From Chitinophaga flava (GTDB lineage Bacteria; Bacteroidota; Bacteroidia; Chitinophagales; Chitinophagaceae), in assembly GCF_003308995.1 (NCBI RefSeq), contig NZ_QFFJ01000001.1:868001-932000 (forward strand): a stretch of 64,000 nt of DNA. The letters are read 5' to 3'. Of this stretch, positions 52,442-61,454 are shown piece by piece (positions within the stretch are counted from its first letter, which is position 1; every line of letters starts with the position of its first letter). The notes under the pieces were generated by a model. That model was not told the DNA's origin. It worked only from the letters and a program-made list of their open reading frames with translations, and made no database searches. Made by a program: the position numbers and the translations under genes.

Positions 52442-52515
52442 CGGGATGTAGCGCAGCCCGGTAGCGCGCTTCGTTCGGGACGAAGAGGCCGCTGGTTCGA
52501 ATCCAGTCATCCCGA
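52442..52515 (+). tRNA. tRNA-Pro (anticodon CGG)
   Basis: A full cloverleaf. The acceptor arms CGGGATG (52442-52448) and CATCCCG (52508-52514) pair perfectly. The D-arm is GCGC/GCGC. The anticodon stem is CTTCG/CGAAG with loop TTCGGGA, giving anticodon CGG (52476-52478). The T-arm is GCTGG-TTCGAAT-CCAGT. The discriminator is A at 52515; CCA is not encoded. An AT-rich, loosely packed region begins right after it. Confidence 0.95.
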
Positions 52516-52524
52516 CAAGTAATT

Positions 52525-52568
52525 AAAGCCTTAAGATTCTTTACCATAAAGGATTTTAAGGCTTTTTT
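52525..52568 (+). terminator. Terminator of the tRNA-Pro gene
   Basis: An 18-bp stem with two mismatches that can pair G-T (52525-52542 with 52548-52565), a 5-base loop, and a T-run to 52568. Confidence 0.8.
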
Positions 52569-52765
52569 GTTTCTTGTATTTTGATCGAGTTAATAAACTC
52601 ATTTCTATACCAGAAGGTTACTGGAAAAATGGGTAGATGTTCCTTTAAACACTCCTACTACTACCCTTTTTGTTGTTCATCTTTTCCACTGGTGTAAGAA
52701 ATGCTGAAGCCATTGGGCTGAAGGTAAAGCACCTGGATTTTTGATTATCCCTTATGCTTTTCAAT

Positions 52766-53047
52766 TCACTGCGCGCTAATATTTATTGAGAAAACCTTTG
52801 ACAAATAATTAATGGTTCCTGCAATTGGTAGGTTGATCTTAGTTGTATCCTGAGGACTAAACAATCCTTGAGTACCGAAAAGATTTTCCTTCATTTCTTT
52901 AGCTTTTTTAACTGTCTCCGCAAGTCCCCCAAAGACAATATAACATCCCAACAATATAGCTGTGATTTTATTGTTTTTCAGCCACCTTAAACATTTATCA
53001 TAGAAAGTAGGCTGCTCCGCTTTTTTATTTCCTCTTGAATTTCCCAT
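52766..53047 (-). CDS. Small single-span membrane protein
   Basis: 93 residues. A basic N-terminus (about 1-27, with RWLKNNK) is followed by one transmembrane helix (ITAILLGCYIVFGGLAETV, about 28-46) and a polar tail. I do not recognise the family. The composition is AT-rich like the surrounding region. Its start is close to the 47-base repeat fragment at 53074. A reading as an accessory-region protein is by context only. Confidence 0.5.
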   Translation of the reverse strand: MGNSRGNKKAEQPTFYDKCLRWLKNNKITAILLGCYIVFGGLAETVKKAKEMKENLFGTQGLFSPQDTTKINLPIAGTINYLSKVFSINISAQ

Positions 53048-53073
53048 TAGAAGATAAACAGGTCTGCTGTAAA

Positions 53074-53120
53074 AGAAACAAGGTCTTGAAAATTCGCAAC
53101 ACAGTGAATGTGTTTCTCAG
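53074..53120 (-). pseudogene. Remnant of the 5' part of the 59843-60541 gene
   Basis: 47 bases match 60476-60522 at 43 positions, same orientation. Read on the minus strand it encodes EKHIHCVANFQDLVS, against EKHIHYVTNFQDLVS in the intact gene. The flanks do not match and no start or stop frames it, so it is a gene fragment left by duplication or recombination. Confidence 0.75.
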
Positions 53121-53453
53121 GACGGAGACACTGGGTCAGCCCACCTGCAATTGACTTTTGTTACCTTCGGTTCATTGATCGCTTTAACCTGATAAAATTA
53201 GATGAAAAATGGCTGATCGTGGATAAGGTCTCCAATCGACAGGAGCCATTGTAAGATTTCTTTAGGTAAAAGCTACCTGCACTAAAGGTTTATTAGCGTT
53301 CTCCCATCACCCCAAGCCCGGTTCGTAAATCGTACAATGAGGCTTTTTCTCCTTTAAACTCGCGACCATACAGTCGCATTTTCTTAAAAAATACCAGACA
53401 ATTACCATATATTACATAATTTTAAATACATTTTATTAATGTAGCTATCCCCT
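53121..53453. other. Intergenic spacer, no gene seen
   Basis: About 330 bases with no supported reading frame. Apart from the repeat fragment just before it, nothing recognisable was seen; the last part is AT-rich and probably holds the promoter of the 53454 gene. Confidence 0.5.
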
Positions 53454-54587
53454 ATGAAGAAAATTCTATTTTTTGTCCTGATTACCTTTCTGTTTAATCT
53501 CCGGCTGCATGCACAAGTTGGATATCCTTTATGTATTCCTAAGAACGACTCCTCTTTCGCCTACTCCACCGCATCTGGCTCCAATGTTTGGGTAACGACA
53601 ACGGATACACTGATAGAGATCGGAACCTTTAAGGAAAAGGTCAAGGGAAAAACATATACTGTAGCAAAGGTGCTGTATTACAGAAAACCCTGGCTGCCTG
53701 CTATGCAAATTAGACGGTCCAAACTTGATTACCTCGAAAACCAATATGCCACCGACAATGAAATAAATAGTGAAGCTCCTCCTCCTCCTCCTCTGGTATC
53801 CCAATCCCACTGGGTAAGGGATTATATGGAAAAGTGGATATGGTATTTTTTTGGAGCTATAATATTCTTGTTATTAGTCGGCTTTCGTGTTTGGCAAAAA
53901 TTTTATCACTGGTTTGCACCACTCAGCGTACATCCAATTATATCCGCCTGGGCGTTTGTCAGTGCCTGCGTACTAGGTATTCTGATAATACTCAACGGTC
54001 ATTTACTATACGATGGGGATCATCCTCTTACCCGGTTTATTTACCAGGCATGCTTTACAGATTCGGCCACATTAAATGCTCCTGCACCTACCAGCCACGA
54101 TGGCAATTTTTTACTTGTAAGTATGCTGCTCGGTTACTTGTTGGTGCCGGTATATTTATATTTTAGCATCGTAACATTTTTTAATGGAATAGCCTTTTTG
54201 TACAGCCTCCCCCAGCCTGAAGGCTACTATCGTGTTAACGAGAATTTCTATGCACACACCAGAGCACATGCTGGAGGCGACCTTGATGGTCAACGGGTAT
54301 TAATGGATAACTTTATGCGGGTATTGTTTTTTGTGATCCCTTACCTGGTAGTAAATATGGTATTTCCTGACGGCTATGAGTTCAGAATTAGAATGATAAT
54401 AATCTATGTTGCCATCTTTGTGATGCTCCATTTGTTATATTACTATCTGATCATCAATAACCTTGCAAACAGAGAGAAAATAAAAGGGATAATACAGCCG
54501 GTAGTAGGCTACGCCGCGTTCATATGGATGATATTTAGTGTATTATTATTAATAAAGATGGCAAGTTTGGTGTGGATGATTAAATAA
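53454..54587 (+). CDS. Polytopic membrane protein, function unknown
   Basis: 377 residues with a signal peptide (MKKILFFVLITFLFNLRLHAQ), an extracytoplasmic domain of about 105 residues with a Pro-rich run EAPPPPPLV near 110, then about six transmembrane helices (about 130-150, 165-185, 215-245, 287-307, 315-335 and 345-370). A His/Gly-rich loop YAHTRAHAGGDLDGQRVL near 265 is notable. I do not recognise a family. The base composition is AT-rich, about 35% GC in the sampled 60 bases from 54301, unlike the next gene. Confidence 0.6.
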   Translation: MKKILFFVLITFLFNLRLHAQVGYPLCIPKNDSSFAYSTASGSNVWVTTTDTLIEIGTFKEKVKGKTYTVAKVLYYRKPWLPAMQIRRSKLDYLENQYATDNEINSEAPPPPPLVSQSHWVRDYMEKWIWYFFGAIIFLLLVGFRVWQKFYHWFAPLSVHPIISAWAFVSACVLGILIILNGHLLYDGDHPLTRFIYQACFTDSATLNAPAPTSHDGNFLLVSMLLGYLLVPVYLYFSIVTFFNGIAFLYSLPQPEGYYRVNENFYAHTRAHAGGDLDGQRVLMDNFMRVLFFVIPYLVVNMVFPDGYEFRIRMIIIYVAIFVMLHLLYYYLIINNLANREKIKGIIQPVVGYAAFIWMIFSVLLLIKMASLVWMIK

Positions 54588-54757
54588 TTTTCCTGCCAGA
54601 CAAATCAAAAATATTATTCTTTACAAAATGTATATCCATTTCCGTGATCGAATTAATATACGGAAATAATTTGGGAAAGATTTGGAGGAGGGCACCGATT
54701 TTGTGCCAATGATCAAAATTGCTCAGGAGTACCCTGATTTTTATTTACCTTTTTCCT

Positions 54758-56338
54758 ATGAAACCCACTCATCTCCTATTTCTCCTCGCGCTGATCAAAC
54801 TGATCTTACCCTTCCTGCTCCAGGATCCTTTATGGGGGCCTCACCGGGACGAATTCCTTTACCTTGCGGAAGCACGGCATATGGCCTGGGGCTACATGGA
54901 AGCGCCACCTCTCCTCTCTGTCTTCGCCTGGCTGACGAACCTGATGGGCGGCGCCATGTGGGCGATCAAGATTTGGCCTTCCCTGGCAGGCGCCCTGACA
55001 TACATGCTCGTGGGCAGACTCGTGCTGCACCTGGGGGGGCGTTGGTTCGCCCTCGTCCTGGCCTGGATGCCCTTCGTGACAGGCGCATGGCTCAGGATGC
55101 ACTTCCTCTTCCAACCGAATTTCCTGGATATATTCTTCTGGACGGCTATGGCCTATGGACTGATCAGATTTCAGCAGACCGGAAAGCCTATGCATCTTTA
55201 CATCGCAGGCATCAGCTTCGGTTTGGGCATGCTTGGTAAGTACACTACGGCCTTCTATGCCACTGGCCTGATAGCAGGCCTCCTCCTCGTCTGGGAGCAG
55301 AAGATGCTCACTAACCGCCATTTCTATTTTGCTATCGGCCTGGGCATCCTCCTTTTCCTCCCGAATCTGCTCTGGCAGGCCCGCTACGGCTTTCCGGTCG
55401 TTTATCATATGAAGGCCCTCCAGGACGGTCAGCTGCAATATCTAAGTCCCTGGACTTTTTTGATGGATCAGCTGCTGTACAATGCCGCCACCCTCTTTAC
55501 CTGGGTGACTGGCCTCATATGGGCGGTGCGCACGAAGCAATACCGTTTCATAGCCGTGGCGTTCTTCGTCACAATCGCACTCCTGATGCTAGGCCATGGG
55601 AAAAGTTATTATTCGCAGGGGGCTTACCCAATTCTATTCGCATTCGGTGCTCCCCGACTGGAAGCCTGGGCAAGCAAATGGTGGAAAATAGGTATGCTGG
55701 CATTCAGTCTCTTTATAGGCATCCGTGTAATTCCCCTCCTCCTTCCCTTCAAGGCGCCGGCTCCCCTGGCTGAATACTACGTCCATCATCACCTGGCCCG
55801 TAAAGTGGGGGCTCTTCGCTGGGAGGATCTCCAGGACCATTCCTTGCCGCAGGACTTCGCGGATATGTTGTCCTGGGAAGAGATGACCCAAAAGGTGGCT
55901 AAGGCCTACGCATCCCTTGATAGCACAGAGAAAGCCCACACGTTATTGTTCTGCGACAACTACGGTGAGGCAGGATGTGTGAATTATTATGGCCCGAAAT
56001 ACCATCTACCACAGACGTACAGCGACAATGCCAGCTTTCTCTACTGGATGCCCCGCGATTTCGATCGATTCGAGGTACTACTGCTCGTTACGGATGACAA
56101 GGAGGAAATGCAGCACGCCTTCATCAAAGAGTTCAAAGAGGTCCGGCTGGTAGACAGCATCGCGAACCCTTACGCGCGCGAGGATGGTTCGCTGATCATC
56201 CTGATGAAAGGCCCCAGCGATGCCTTCCGGAAAGCATTCAGAGATAAAATCGATCGGGGTAAACTGAAAACCACCGCACAGGGGGCCATCCAGCCCCTGG
56301 AACCCAATGCCCTGGAGCAAGGTGGCGCCATGCACTGA
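54758..56338 (+). CDS. GT39/ArnT-like membrane glycosyltransferase
   Basis: 526 residues from the ATG at 54758. It has about ten transmembrane helices and a soluble C-terminal domain (about 370-500). After the first helix comes GPHRDEFLYLAEARHMAWGYMEAPPL: the Asp-Glu in the first periplasmic loop is the hallmark of PMT/GT39 (GT-C) enzymes, which move sugars from polyprenyl carriers to protein or lipid acceptors. A start at 54719 is possible but adds 13 residues before the natural start. Base use is GC-rich (60% and 70% in two sampled 60-base stretches) against about 35% in the preceding gene, so it may have a different origin. Confidence 0.85.
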   Translation: MKPTHLLFLLALIKLILPFLLQDPLWGPHRDEFLYLAEARHMAWGYMEAPPLLSVFAWLTNLMGGAMWAIKIWPSLAGALTYMLVGRLVLHLGGRWFALVLAWMPFVTGAWLRMHFLFQPNFLDIFFWTAMAYGLIRFQQTGKPMHLYIAGISFGLGMLGKYTTAFYATGLIAGLLLVWEQKMLTNRHFYFAIGLGILLFLPNLLWQARYGFPVVYHMKALQDGQLQYLSPWTFLMDQLLYNAATLFTWVTGLIWAVRTKQYRFIAVAFFVTIALLMLGHGKSYYSQGAYPILFAFGAPRLEAWASKWWKIGMLAFSLFIGIRVIPLLLPFKAPAPLAEYYVHHHLARKVGALRWEDLQDHSLPQDFADMLSWEEMTQKVAKAYASLDSTEKAHTLLFCDNYGEAGCVNYYGPKYHLPQTYSDNASFLYWMPRDFDRFEVLLLVTDDKEEMQHAFIKEFKEVRLVDSIANPYAREDGSLIILMKGPSDAFRKAFRDKIDRGKLKTTAQGAIQPLEPNALEQGGAMH

Positions 56339-56402
56339 ATTTTACTTTAAGGGATTTATTTCACTGGCTGGTAAAAAACCAGGAAGACTTTAAAGGTTAA
56401 AA

Positions 56403-56426
56403 AATCGAGGTGGAAACACCTCGATT
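56403..56426 (+). terminator. Terminator after the glycosyltransferase gene
   Basis: A 10-bp perfect stem AATCGAGGTG / CACCTCGATT with a GAAA loop. The T-run after it is weak. Confidence 0.7.
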
Positions 56427-56627
56427 CTTATGATTTACTCAATTTATGAGATAGTGTCGGTAACCTGTCGTTCAATTGCCGAACCCAACGGGTCAGATAA
56501 TATCTGTGGGGTTCCTAATTGAGTCGCCAACCATTTTAACTGGCTCCTAACGTCAGTTGTACATTTATATTTGGGAAAAATGTATTCATTGAGCCTTGAT
56601 TATTCCTATTCTCCACAACCCTTTTAT

Positions 56628-57167
56628 TTATTCTCCCTTGAAATCCGGATCAAATTTATCTATAAGCCGCCAGCCATCATCATATAAGGCGAAATAAGCT
56701 TTACAATTCTCCGTTGGAACTATTTTCAATGCGGAAACCTGAGCAAACGGAGTTACATTCTTATTAATCACTGAATACTCTACAATTGCTTTCTGGCCAT
56801 CCTTCACCATTCTCACACCTGTTATTTCACTGAAGTACTGCTCTGCCACTTTTACTCTCTGAATACCAGAACTTCTATCATACTCAGGTGTTTCCAGCAA
56901 ATATGATTTTGACTTATCTGTAAAAAAGATATATGGCCTTCTCCATCCTCCTTCTACTATCTTTTCCTTGATAATAACATACCCCTCCTCTTCGAGCTTA
57001 GTTGGCAGGAACTTTATTACATCTTTAGGATCCGTAGTAAATATTGGCCAATCGATATTCCGGGGATATTTGGGTTGAATCAATTCGGCAGCTTTGCCTC
57101 TGGTCAAGTTTTTTGAACTACAGGAAACAAGAAATAAAGCCAATACAATAATAGATAGTGTTTTCAT
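56628..57167 (-). CDS. Hypothetical lipoprotein
   Basis: 179 residues with the lipobox LVSC (Cys near 16), then a Lys-rich mature part. The pattern EEEGYVIIKEKIVEGGWRRPYIFFTDKSKSYLLE and AKVAEQYFSEITGV-type strands suggest a small alpha/beta fold. I do not recognise a family. It is AT-rich and monocistronic. The 460 bases upstream hold no gene. Confidence 0.55.
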   Translation of the reverse strand: MKTLSIIVLALFLVSCSSKNLTRGKAAELIQPKYPRNIDWPIFTTDPKDVIKFLPTKLEEEGYVIIKEKIVEGGWRRPYIFFTDKSKSYLLETPEYDRSSGIQRVKVAEQYFSEITGVRMVKDGQKAIVEYSVINKNVTPFAQVSALKIVPTENCKAYFALYDDGWRLIDKFDPDFKGE

Positions 57168-57631
57168 ACATAGGGATTAATATGATTATAATAAGAAGGC
57201 TGTTTGCCTGGCATAGGTCTCTGGAAATTGCATTCAGAACAGTTATATCTAATTTTTGTTATTTTTCAACCTCCCAGAAAAATTTCTTAAATGGCTCCAT
57301 CAAATGGATAGCAAATAAAAATACCGGGGTAAAATAAAATATTTGAAAATAGATAACAAATACTAAAAACCTCCGATTAGTTTTTTTGCCCTCAGAAAAT
57401 CTGCATATCCTGGATTGTAAGCGTATCTTATTAAATAAAACCCAATAATAATGGCTAATTAGCTGGGTTCGAATCCTGCTGAGGTTTTAATCTGTTTTTT
57501 GTCTTTAATCCTATCGGGATCTTCCAACAGAAATCTTCTTACCATGTTCTTGTATATTCATTACATAAAGCTATGCTCATTATGCCACTAACCGCTATTC
57601 TGCCGCTGACACAGCCTTAGCATAAACGGCG
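57168..57631. other. Spacer with a tRNA-like fragment
   Basis: No supported gene. It is AT-rich and includes the T-arm-like element at 57462-57484. Nothing else was recognised. Confidence 0.5.
57462..57484 (+). other. tRNA T-arm-like remnant
   Basis: GCTGGGTTCGAATCCTGC (57462-57479) has the GGTTCGAATCC core of a tRNA T-arm. No acceptor, D or anticodon arm can be found before it, so it is not a whole tRNA. It could be the remains of an integration site. Confidence 0.35.
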
Positions 57632-57988
57632 TTATTGCTCTTCAGGATGGTCAACCCCGTATTCTGACATTAAGTCTTTTCCGTAACGAATAAGCATCTC
57701 AATCACCGGCAGGGCATTCTTCCCTTTTTCAGTAATACTGTATTCCACTTTTGGAGGTGCTTCTGCAAAGACTTCCCTATATATCAGTCCGGAAGCTTCG
57801 AGGTCTTTAAGTTGTGTTGTAAGCATCTTATGCGTAATGTGTGGAATATCTTTTTTGAGCTCACTATAACGCAATGTTCTATTTCTTAAACGCCATAAAA
57901 TGGGCATTTTCCAGGTTCCTCCTATGTGAGACAAGGCAAACTCAATAGGATTATAGTAGAGCCTTCCATCGTGTTTAAATTCCGGCAT
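57632..57988 (-). CDS. HxlR-family transcriptional regulator
   Basis: 118 residues with the HxlR winged helix: GGTWKMPILWRLRNRTLRYSELKKDIPHITHKMLTTQLKDLEASGLI, then the wing VEYSITEKGK. The protein contains no Cys at all, so the Cys-based redox sensing of some HxlR regulators (for example YodB) cannot apply here. It is divergent from an esterase gene (116 bases), which is the probable target. The shared gap contains the 10-base palindrome AGTATATACT. Confidence 0.88.
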   Translation of the reverse strand: MPEFKHDGRLYYNPIEFALSHIGGTWKMPILWRLRNRTLRYSELKKDIPHITHKMLTTQLKDLEASGLIYREVFAEAPPKVEYSITEKGKNALPVIEMLIRYGKDLMSEYGVDHPEEQ

Positions 57989-58035
57989 ATCAATGTTTTT
58001 TCAATTCTTTCCAAAAAGTAAGTATCACACAAAAA

Positions 58036-58045
58036 AGTATATACT
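58036..58045. promoter_or_regulatory. Palindrome in the HxlR/esterase gap
   Basis: AGTATATACT is a perfect palindrome at 58036-58045. A related AAGTAAGTAT lies just to its left (about 58016-58025). It may be the HxlR operator; not tested. Confidence 0.35.
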
Positions 58046-58104
58046 ATCGTGGGTTGATTATAATGAGCAAATTTGTACAAAATTACTTTATAAGCACATA
58101 AATA

Positions 58105-58974
58105 ATGGAAAAACTAAATATTGTTGAGTTCAGAAAAGAATTGGAAAATGCTGCAGCTCAATGGGCTCCCAAAGAAAAAAAGCCCATTAAAGAAGTTATG
58201 AATAAGCAAATATACGATGGTTTGCAGATTAGGATTTATCGCAATGATGATTCTTATGAAGAGCTACCTGTGTTGTTGTTTTTACACGGTGGTGGTTGGG
58301 TAAGAGGCAATCTGGAGACGCATGATGATTTATGCCGAAGACTTGCTTCAGATGGAAGATTTATGGTCCTTTCTGTTGACTATCATCTTGCACCGGAGTA
58401 TATTTTTCCCCATGCTATTGAGAATGCTTATGCTGTACTTAACTGGGTATTGGAGCATTCAGAGGAAATCAAGGCAGACAGAAAAAAGATTGCGGTAGGC
58501 GGGGACAGTTCAGGCGGTAACCTTGCTATAGCATTAGCTCAAAAGGCGAAAGAAAACGGTATAGCGCTGAAAGGCCTGGTTGTCGCTTATCCGCCCGTAA
58601 ATTATGATTTCAATACCCCCTCCTACAATAAATATGGGGAAGGCTATGGATTAACAAAAAACCTGATGAAAAAACTGTGGGACGCATATTTAGGCAATAT
58701 ACAAGACTCAGATAGCAGGTTTGCTTCCGTAATACAAAACGACTTTTCAGGGTATCCTCCTACATTAATCATCGCCTCTGATGAAGACCCTTTGCGTGAT
58801 GATGGCAAGCTACTATTTGAAAAGATGATGGCAGCATCCGTAGCAGCTACCTATTCATTTTATCCTGGAACCCGCCACGCCTTTCTTTTAAGGACAGCAC
58901 TCGAAACCGCAGCCACAACTGCCCAACTAGAAATAATCAATTTCCTTAATAACAAAGTTTTCCAGAATCCGTAA
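58105..58974 (+). CDS. Alpha/beta hydrolase, HSL-type esterase
   Basis: A 289-residue esterase of the hormone-sensitive-lipase family. The oxyanion-hole motif HGGGWVRG (about 55), the nucleophile GGDSSGGN (Ser near 135), the acid in SDEDPLRDD (about 230) and the His in GTRHAFLL (about 260) make a complete triad. It hydrolyses short-chain esters. There is no signal peptide. It is divergent from the HxlR gene, which suggests control by it. A 20-bp perfect stem terminator follows. Confidence 0.9.
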   Translation: MEKLNIVEFRKELENAAAQWAPKEKKPIKEVMNKQIYDGLQIRIYRNDDSYEELPVLLFLHGGGWVRGNLETHDDLCRRLASDGRFMVLSVDYHLAPEYIFPHAIENAYAVLNWVLEHSEEIKADRKKIAVGGDSSGGNLAIALAQKAKENGIALKGLVVAYPPVNYDFNTPSYNKYGEGYGLTKNLMKKLWDAYLGNIQDSDSRFASVIQNDFSGYPPTLIIASDEDPLRDDGKLLFEKMMAASVAATYSFYPGTRHAFLLRTALETAATTAQLEIINFLNNKVFQNP

Positions 58975-58982
58975 GGCGGCCT

Positions 58983-59032
58983 AAAACTAAAAAAGCCTTC
59001 AAGTCATTGTATTTGAAGGCTTTTTTAGTTTT
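58983..59032. terminator. Strong bidirectional terminator
   Basis: A 20-bp perfect stem (58983-59002 with 59013-59032) with a 10-base loop. A-rich at the left edge and T-rich at the right, between the esterase gene and the convergent lipoprotein gene. Confidence 0.9.
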
Positions 59033-59065
59033 CAGATCCTCAGTTTAAAATGACTATTTGTTGAG

Positions 59066-59632
59066 TCAGTCACTGGAAGGTTGACCATATTCCAGTAGCA
59101 AGACGCTTTGATTTTTCATATTGCTTTTATATATACCTATGTAAGGTATAATTACACTTTCACTTGTTCTAAACTCAAGGCCATCAAATCTTTCTTCAAT
59201 TGCTGTTGTTTCATCTCCCAGTGTTATGTTCCTGGAAAATTTATAGTTCTTCTTTAACGCTGTCATTAATTTACCATAATGCGCATTCATTATTTCGGCT
59301 GATGGGCAATGATACTCTACAAATGTTCGTAACACTTTGTAGCTTTTTTGTTCAATCACTGATGAGTCGGAAGAAACTAGCAGGCCAACGATGATCGAGT
59401 CACATGAGTTACAAAAACTATCAATGGTGATAGCTTTTGTTTTATAAATAGTTTTGGATTTAGTGGTTCTGGAATTAATCTCTTGAAAAGTACTTGTGTG
59501 CTTTATATAGTCCAATTGTTTTTCAATATTGCTTTTGTATGGTATGAAAAGAAACCCTTTTGTAATCAAGTCAGTTTGGGCATTACAAGAGAAGTTAAGT
59601 AATAGGGGAAATATTATTAAAAGGTATTTCAT
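59066..59632 (-). CDS. Hypothetical lipoprotein
   Basis: 188 residues with the lipobox NFSC (Cys near 16), then a mixed alpha/beta body. A DSFCNSCDS pair of Cys (about 72-75) might be a metal or disulfide site. No family is recognised. It is AT-rich like the other orphan lipoproteins in this region. Confidence 0.55.
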   Translation of the reverse strand: MKYLLIIFPLLLNFSCNAQTDLITKGFLFIPYKSNIEKQLDYIKHTSTFQEINSRTTKSKTIYKTKAITIDSFCNSCDSIIVGLLVSSDSSVIEQKSYKVLRTFVEYHCPSAEIMNAHYGKLMTALKKNYKFSRNITLGDETTAIEERFDGLEFRTSESVIIPYIGIYKSNMKNQSVLLLEYGQPSSD

Positions 59633-59842
59633 CTTTTATGAATTAGGTATTTCTGTGTTAGCTCCTCACTGCCATTGGTGTTTAATTATTGTCAAATTTT
59701 TCCCCTTGCCGTGACCGGGACACAGTTCCTTGCTCCGGTCCCATTCTTTAAAACAAATATTTAAAAATTCGAGGCACTAAGTTCCTAAAGCGTATTAAAT
59801 CTACCACAGAAAGGTTCGGAAATCGGCTATTAAGGATTGTAC

Positions 59843-60541
59843 TCAGCAGATCAGCAACAACCTGTTCTGTCCAGGCTTTTCCTTTGGTGCACGATGAAGA
59901 CAAGGAGGAACCTTACTTTCAGGATGGTCAACCGCCAACCTCCATAGGTTACCAATACCTAAGCTTATTGGACATGCATTAGGTTTAGCCTGATAGTGCA
60001 GATCAAAGAAATGTTCACTTAAAAATGATTCAAAACCTTCATCCGCGCCATGATATAGTTTTTTGAGTTCAGCACGTATTTCCGGGATAAGTACTTTCTT
60101 TATGCCTTGTGAATTTGGTAATATTTCACTGGACTCGCCATAGTAGGTGCATAAAAATGTATCGGTTGGTACGGGAGAGCGATCTACATGAAAAGAATAA
60201 ACATCAGTTGGAAAAAACGGGTAGGTATCATCCCGATCATAGTGATTGATCACATTAAGGATTGGCGATGCGCCATGAGTTTCCAATGCCTTCAGGTCAT
60301 TTAAAAGAATTTCACGGGCAAGTTGCCCTTGCTCACTCAGCTGAAGTTCACGAAGTTCTTCCTGTTCGATTACCGTTATATTTCCGGTTAGCGCTACCTG
60401 TTTAACAATCTCGGAAAAATCACCTATCAGATTACGAGTCCAGCAAATCGCATTGATTTCTCCATTAAATGGCGTAGAAACAAGGTCTTGAAAATTCGTG
60501 ACATAATGAATGTGTTTCTCAGCATGAGATAGATCTACCAT
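59843..60541 (-). CDS. DUF1826-like protein
   Basis: 232 residues. The spacing YSFHVDRSPVPTDTFLCTYYGESSEILPNSQ, and the late LHRAPKEKPGQNRLLLI, recall the DUF1826 family, whose function is unknown; I hold this at moderate confidence. The N-terminal AEKHIHYVTNFQDLV segment is copied as a remnant at 53074-53120. No signal peptide. It is AT-rich and sits alone between spacers of about 220 bases. Confidence 0.5.
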   Translation of the reverse strand: MVDLSHAEKHIHYVTNFQDLVSTPFNGEINAICWTRNLIGDFSEIVKQVALTGNITVIEQEELRELQLSEQGQLAREILLNDLKALETHGASPILNVINHYDRDDTYPFFPTDVYSFHVDRSPVPTDTFLCTYYGESSEILPNSQGIKKVLIPEIRAELKKLYHGADEGFESFLSEHFFDLHYQAKPNACPISLGIGNLWRLAVDHPESKVPPCLHRAPKEKPGQNRLLLIC

Positions 60542-60762
60542 AATTAGTTAATATAAAATCATTTGACAACGAAGTACGGCTATTTTCGTTTATAACTGAA
60601 ACTTTTCAATAGCCATCAAATGTTCCAAAAAATTCATAGTAACATTTGAACTAATACGTTTCCGCCTCTTCATCGGGTCGCCAGGGATGATCTGTTTACC
60701 CTACAATCCTAATTTATTGTATAGCTATTCCAGGATGAGGCAATAGCGCACTGTTGGCAATC

Positions 60763-61401
60763 TCAGAAGTTTGCAAAAAATATATAGATCAGTTTTCCTT
60801 TATCAAAGGTCAACTCAATCATCGGTGTGGCATTAGGATCATCTTTTGTTTTTCGTATCAGTATGAAATGTTCAAAATTAGTCCCCTTTTCTTTCGTCGT
60901 AGTTTCAAAAAATGATTGTGGTAATGCAAATAATGGTTTTGCAGAGTTGGGAAACTGCTTTTTAAATTGGCTTATGGTGTAATTTGTATCAAAAGTCGTT
61001 GTTCCGTAAGTGATTCTCTTGTCTGTTTTACGGAAGTCAATGACAGATGGAATAATGTTGTTATCATAGGCATACCACATGTCAATACCCGGATAATGAA
61101 GTATCACAACCTCAGGCTCTTTAGCCATTGAAATAACTTTGTCCAGGTCAGCTTTTGATTGAATAGTAAAGGCCGCCTTGCTAGTTGCCACCCTGGAGGG
61201 AATGCCCATATTAGCAACAAAACTGCCATAATTCCCATATAAAAAGGTTTTGCCGATTGCCAGCTTATACGCATCCAAAATATCCCAATCAAATTTCATT
61301 TCCCTATTATGTTGGTTTAAGGTTAATGTGTCAACTCGTGATTGTTTATTTTGATTTCCACACGATAAAATAAGAATTGTCAAAAGAATAAAATTTCTCA
61401 T
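60763..61401 (-). CDS. Hypothetical lipoprotein
   Basis: 212 residues. The N-terminal MRNFILLTILILSCGNQ gives a lipobox Cys near 14. The middle has LYGNYGSFVANMGIPSRVATSKAAFTIQSK and DMWYAYDNNIIPSVIDF. The end (TPMIELTFDKGKLIYIFFANF) is a strand pair. No family is recognised. Confidence 0.5.
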   Translation of the reverse strand: MRNFILLTILILSCGNQNKQSRVDTLTLNQHNREMKFDWDILDAYKLAIGKTFLYGNYGSFVANMGIPSRVATSKAAFTIQSKADLDKVISMAKEPEVVILHYPGIDMWYAYDNNIIPSVIDFRKTDKRITYGTTTFDTNYTISQFKKQFPNSAKPLFALPQSFFETTTKEKGTNFEHFILIRKTKDDPNATPMIELTFDKGKLIYIFFANF

Positions 61402-61454
61402 AAATGGGTTCTATATAAAATTATTATGTTCCTTGTAGGGATATTGAAACTAAA

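Noticed and set aside
52311..52547. 78-codon minus-strand frame across the tRNA-Pro gene
   Set aside because: It is the antisense of the tRNA (the DDWIRTSGLF-type string is a well-known false protein) and has no other support.
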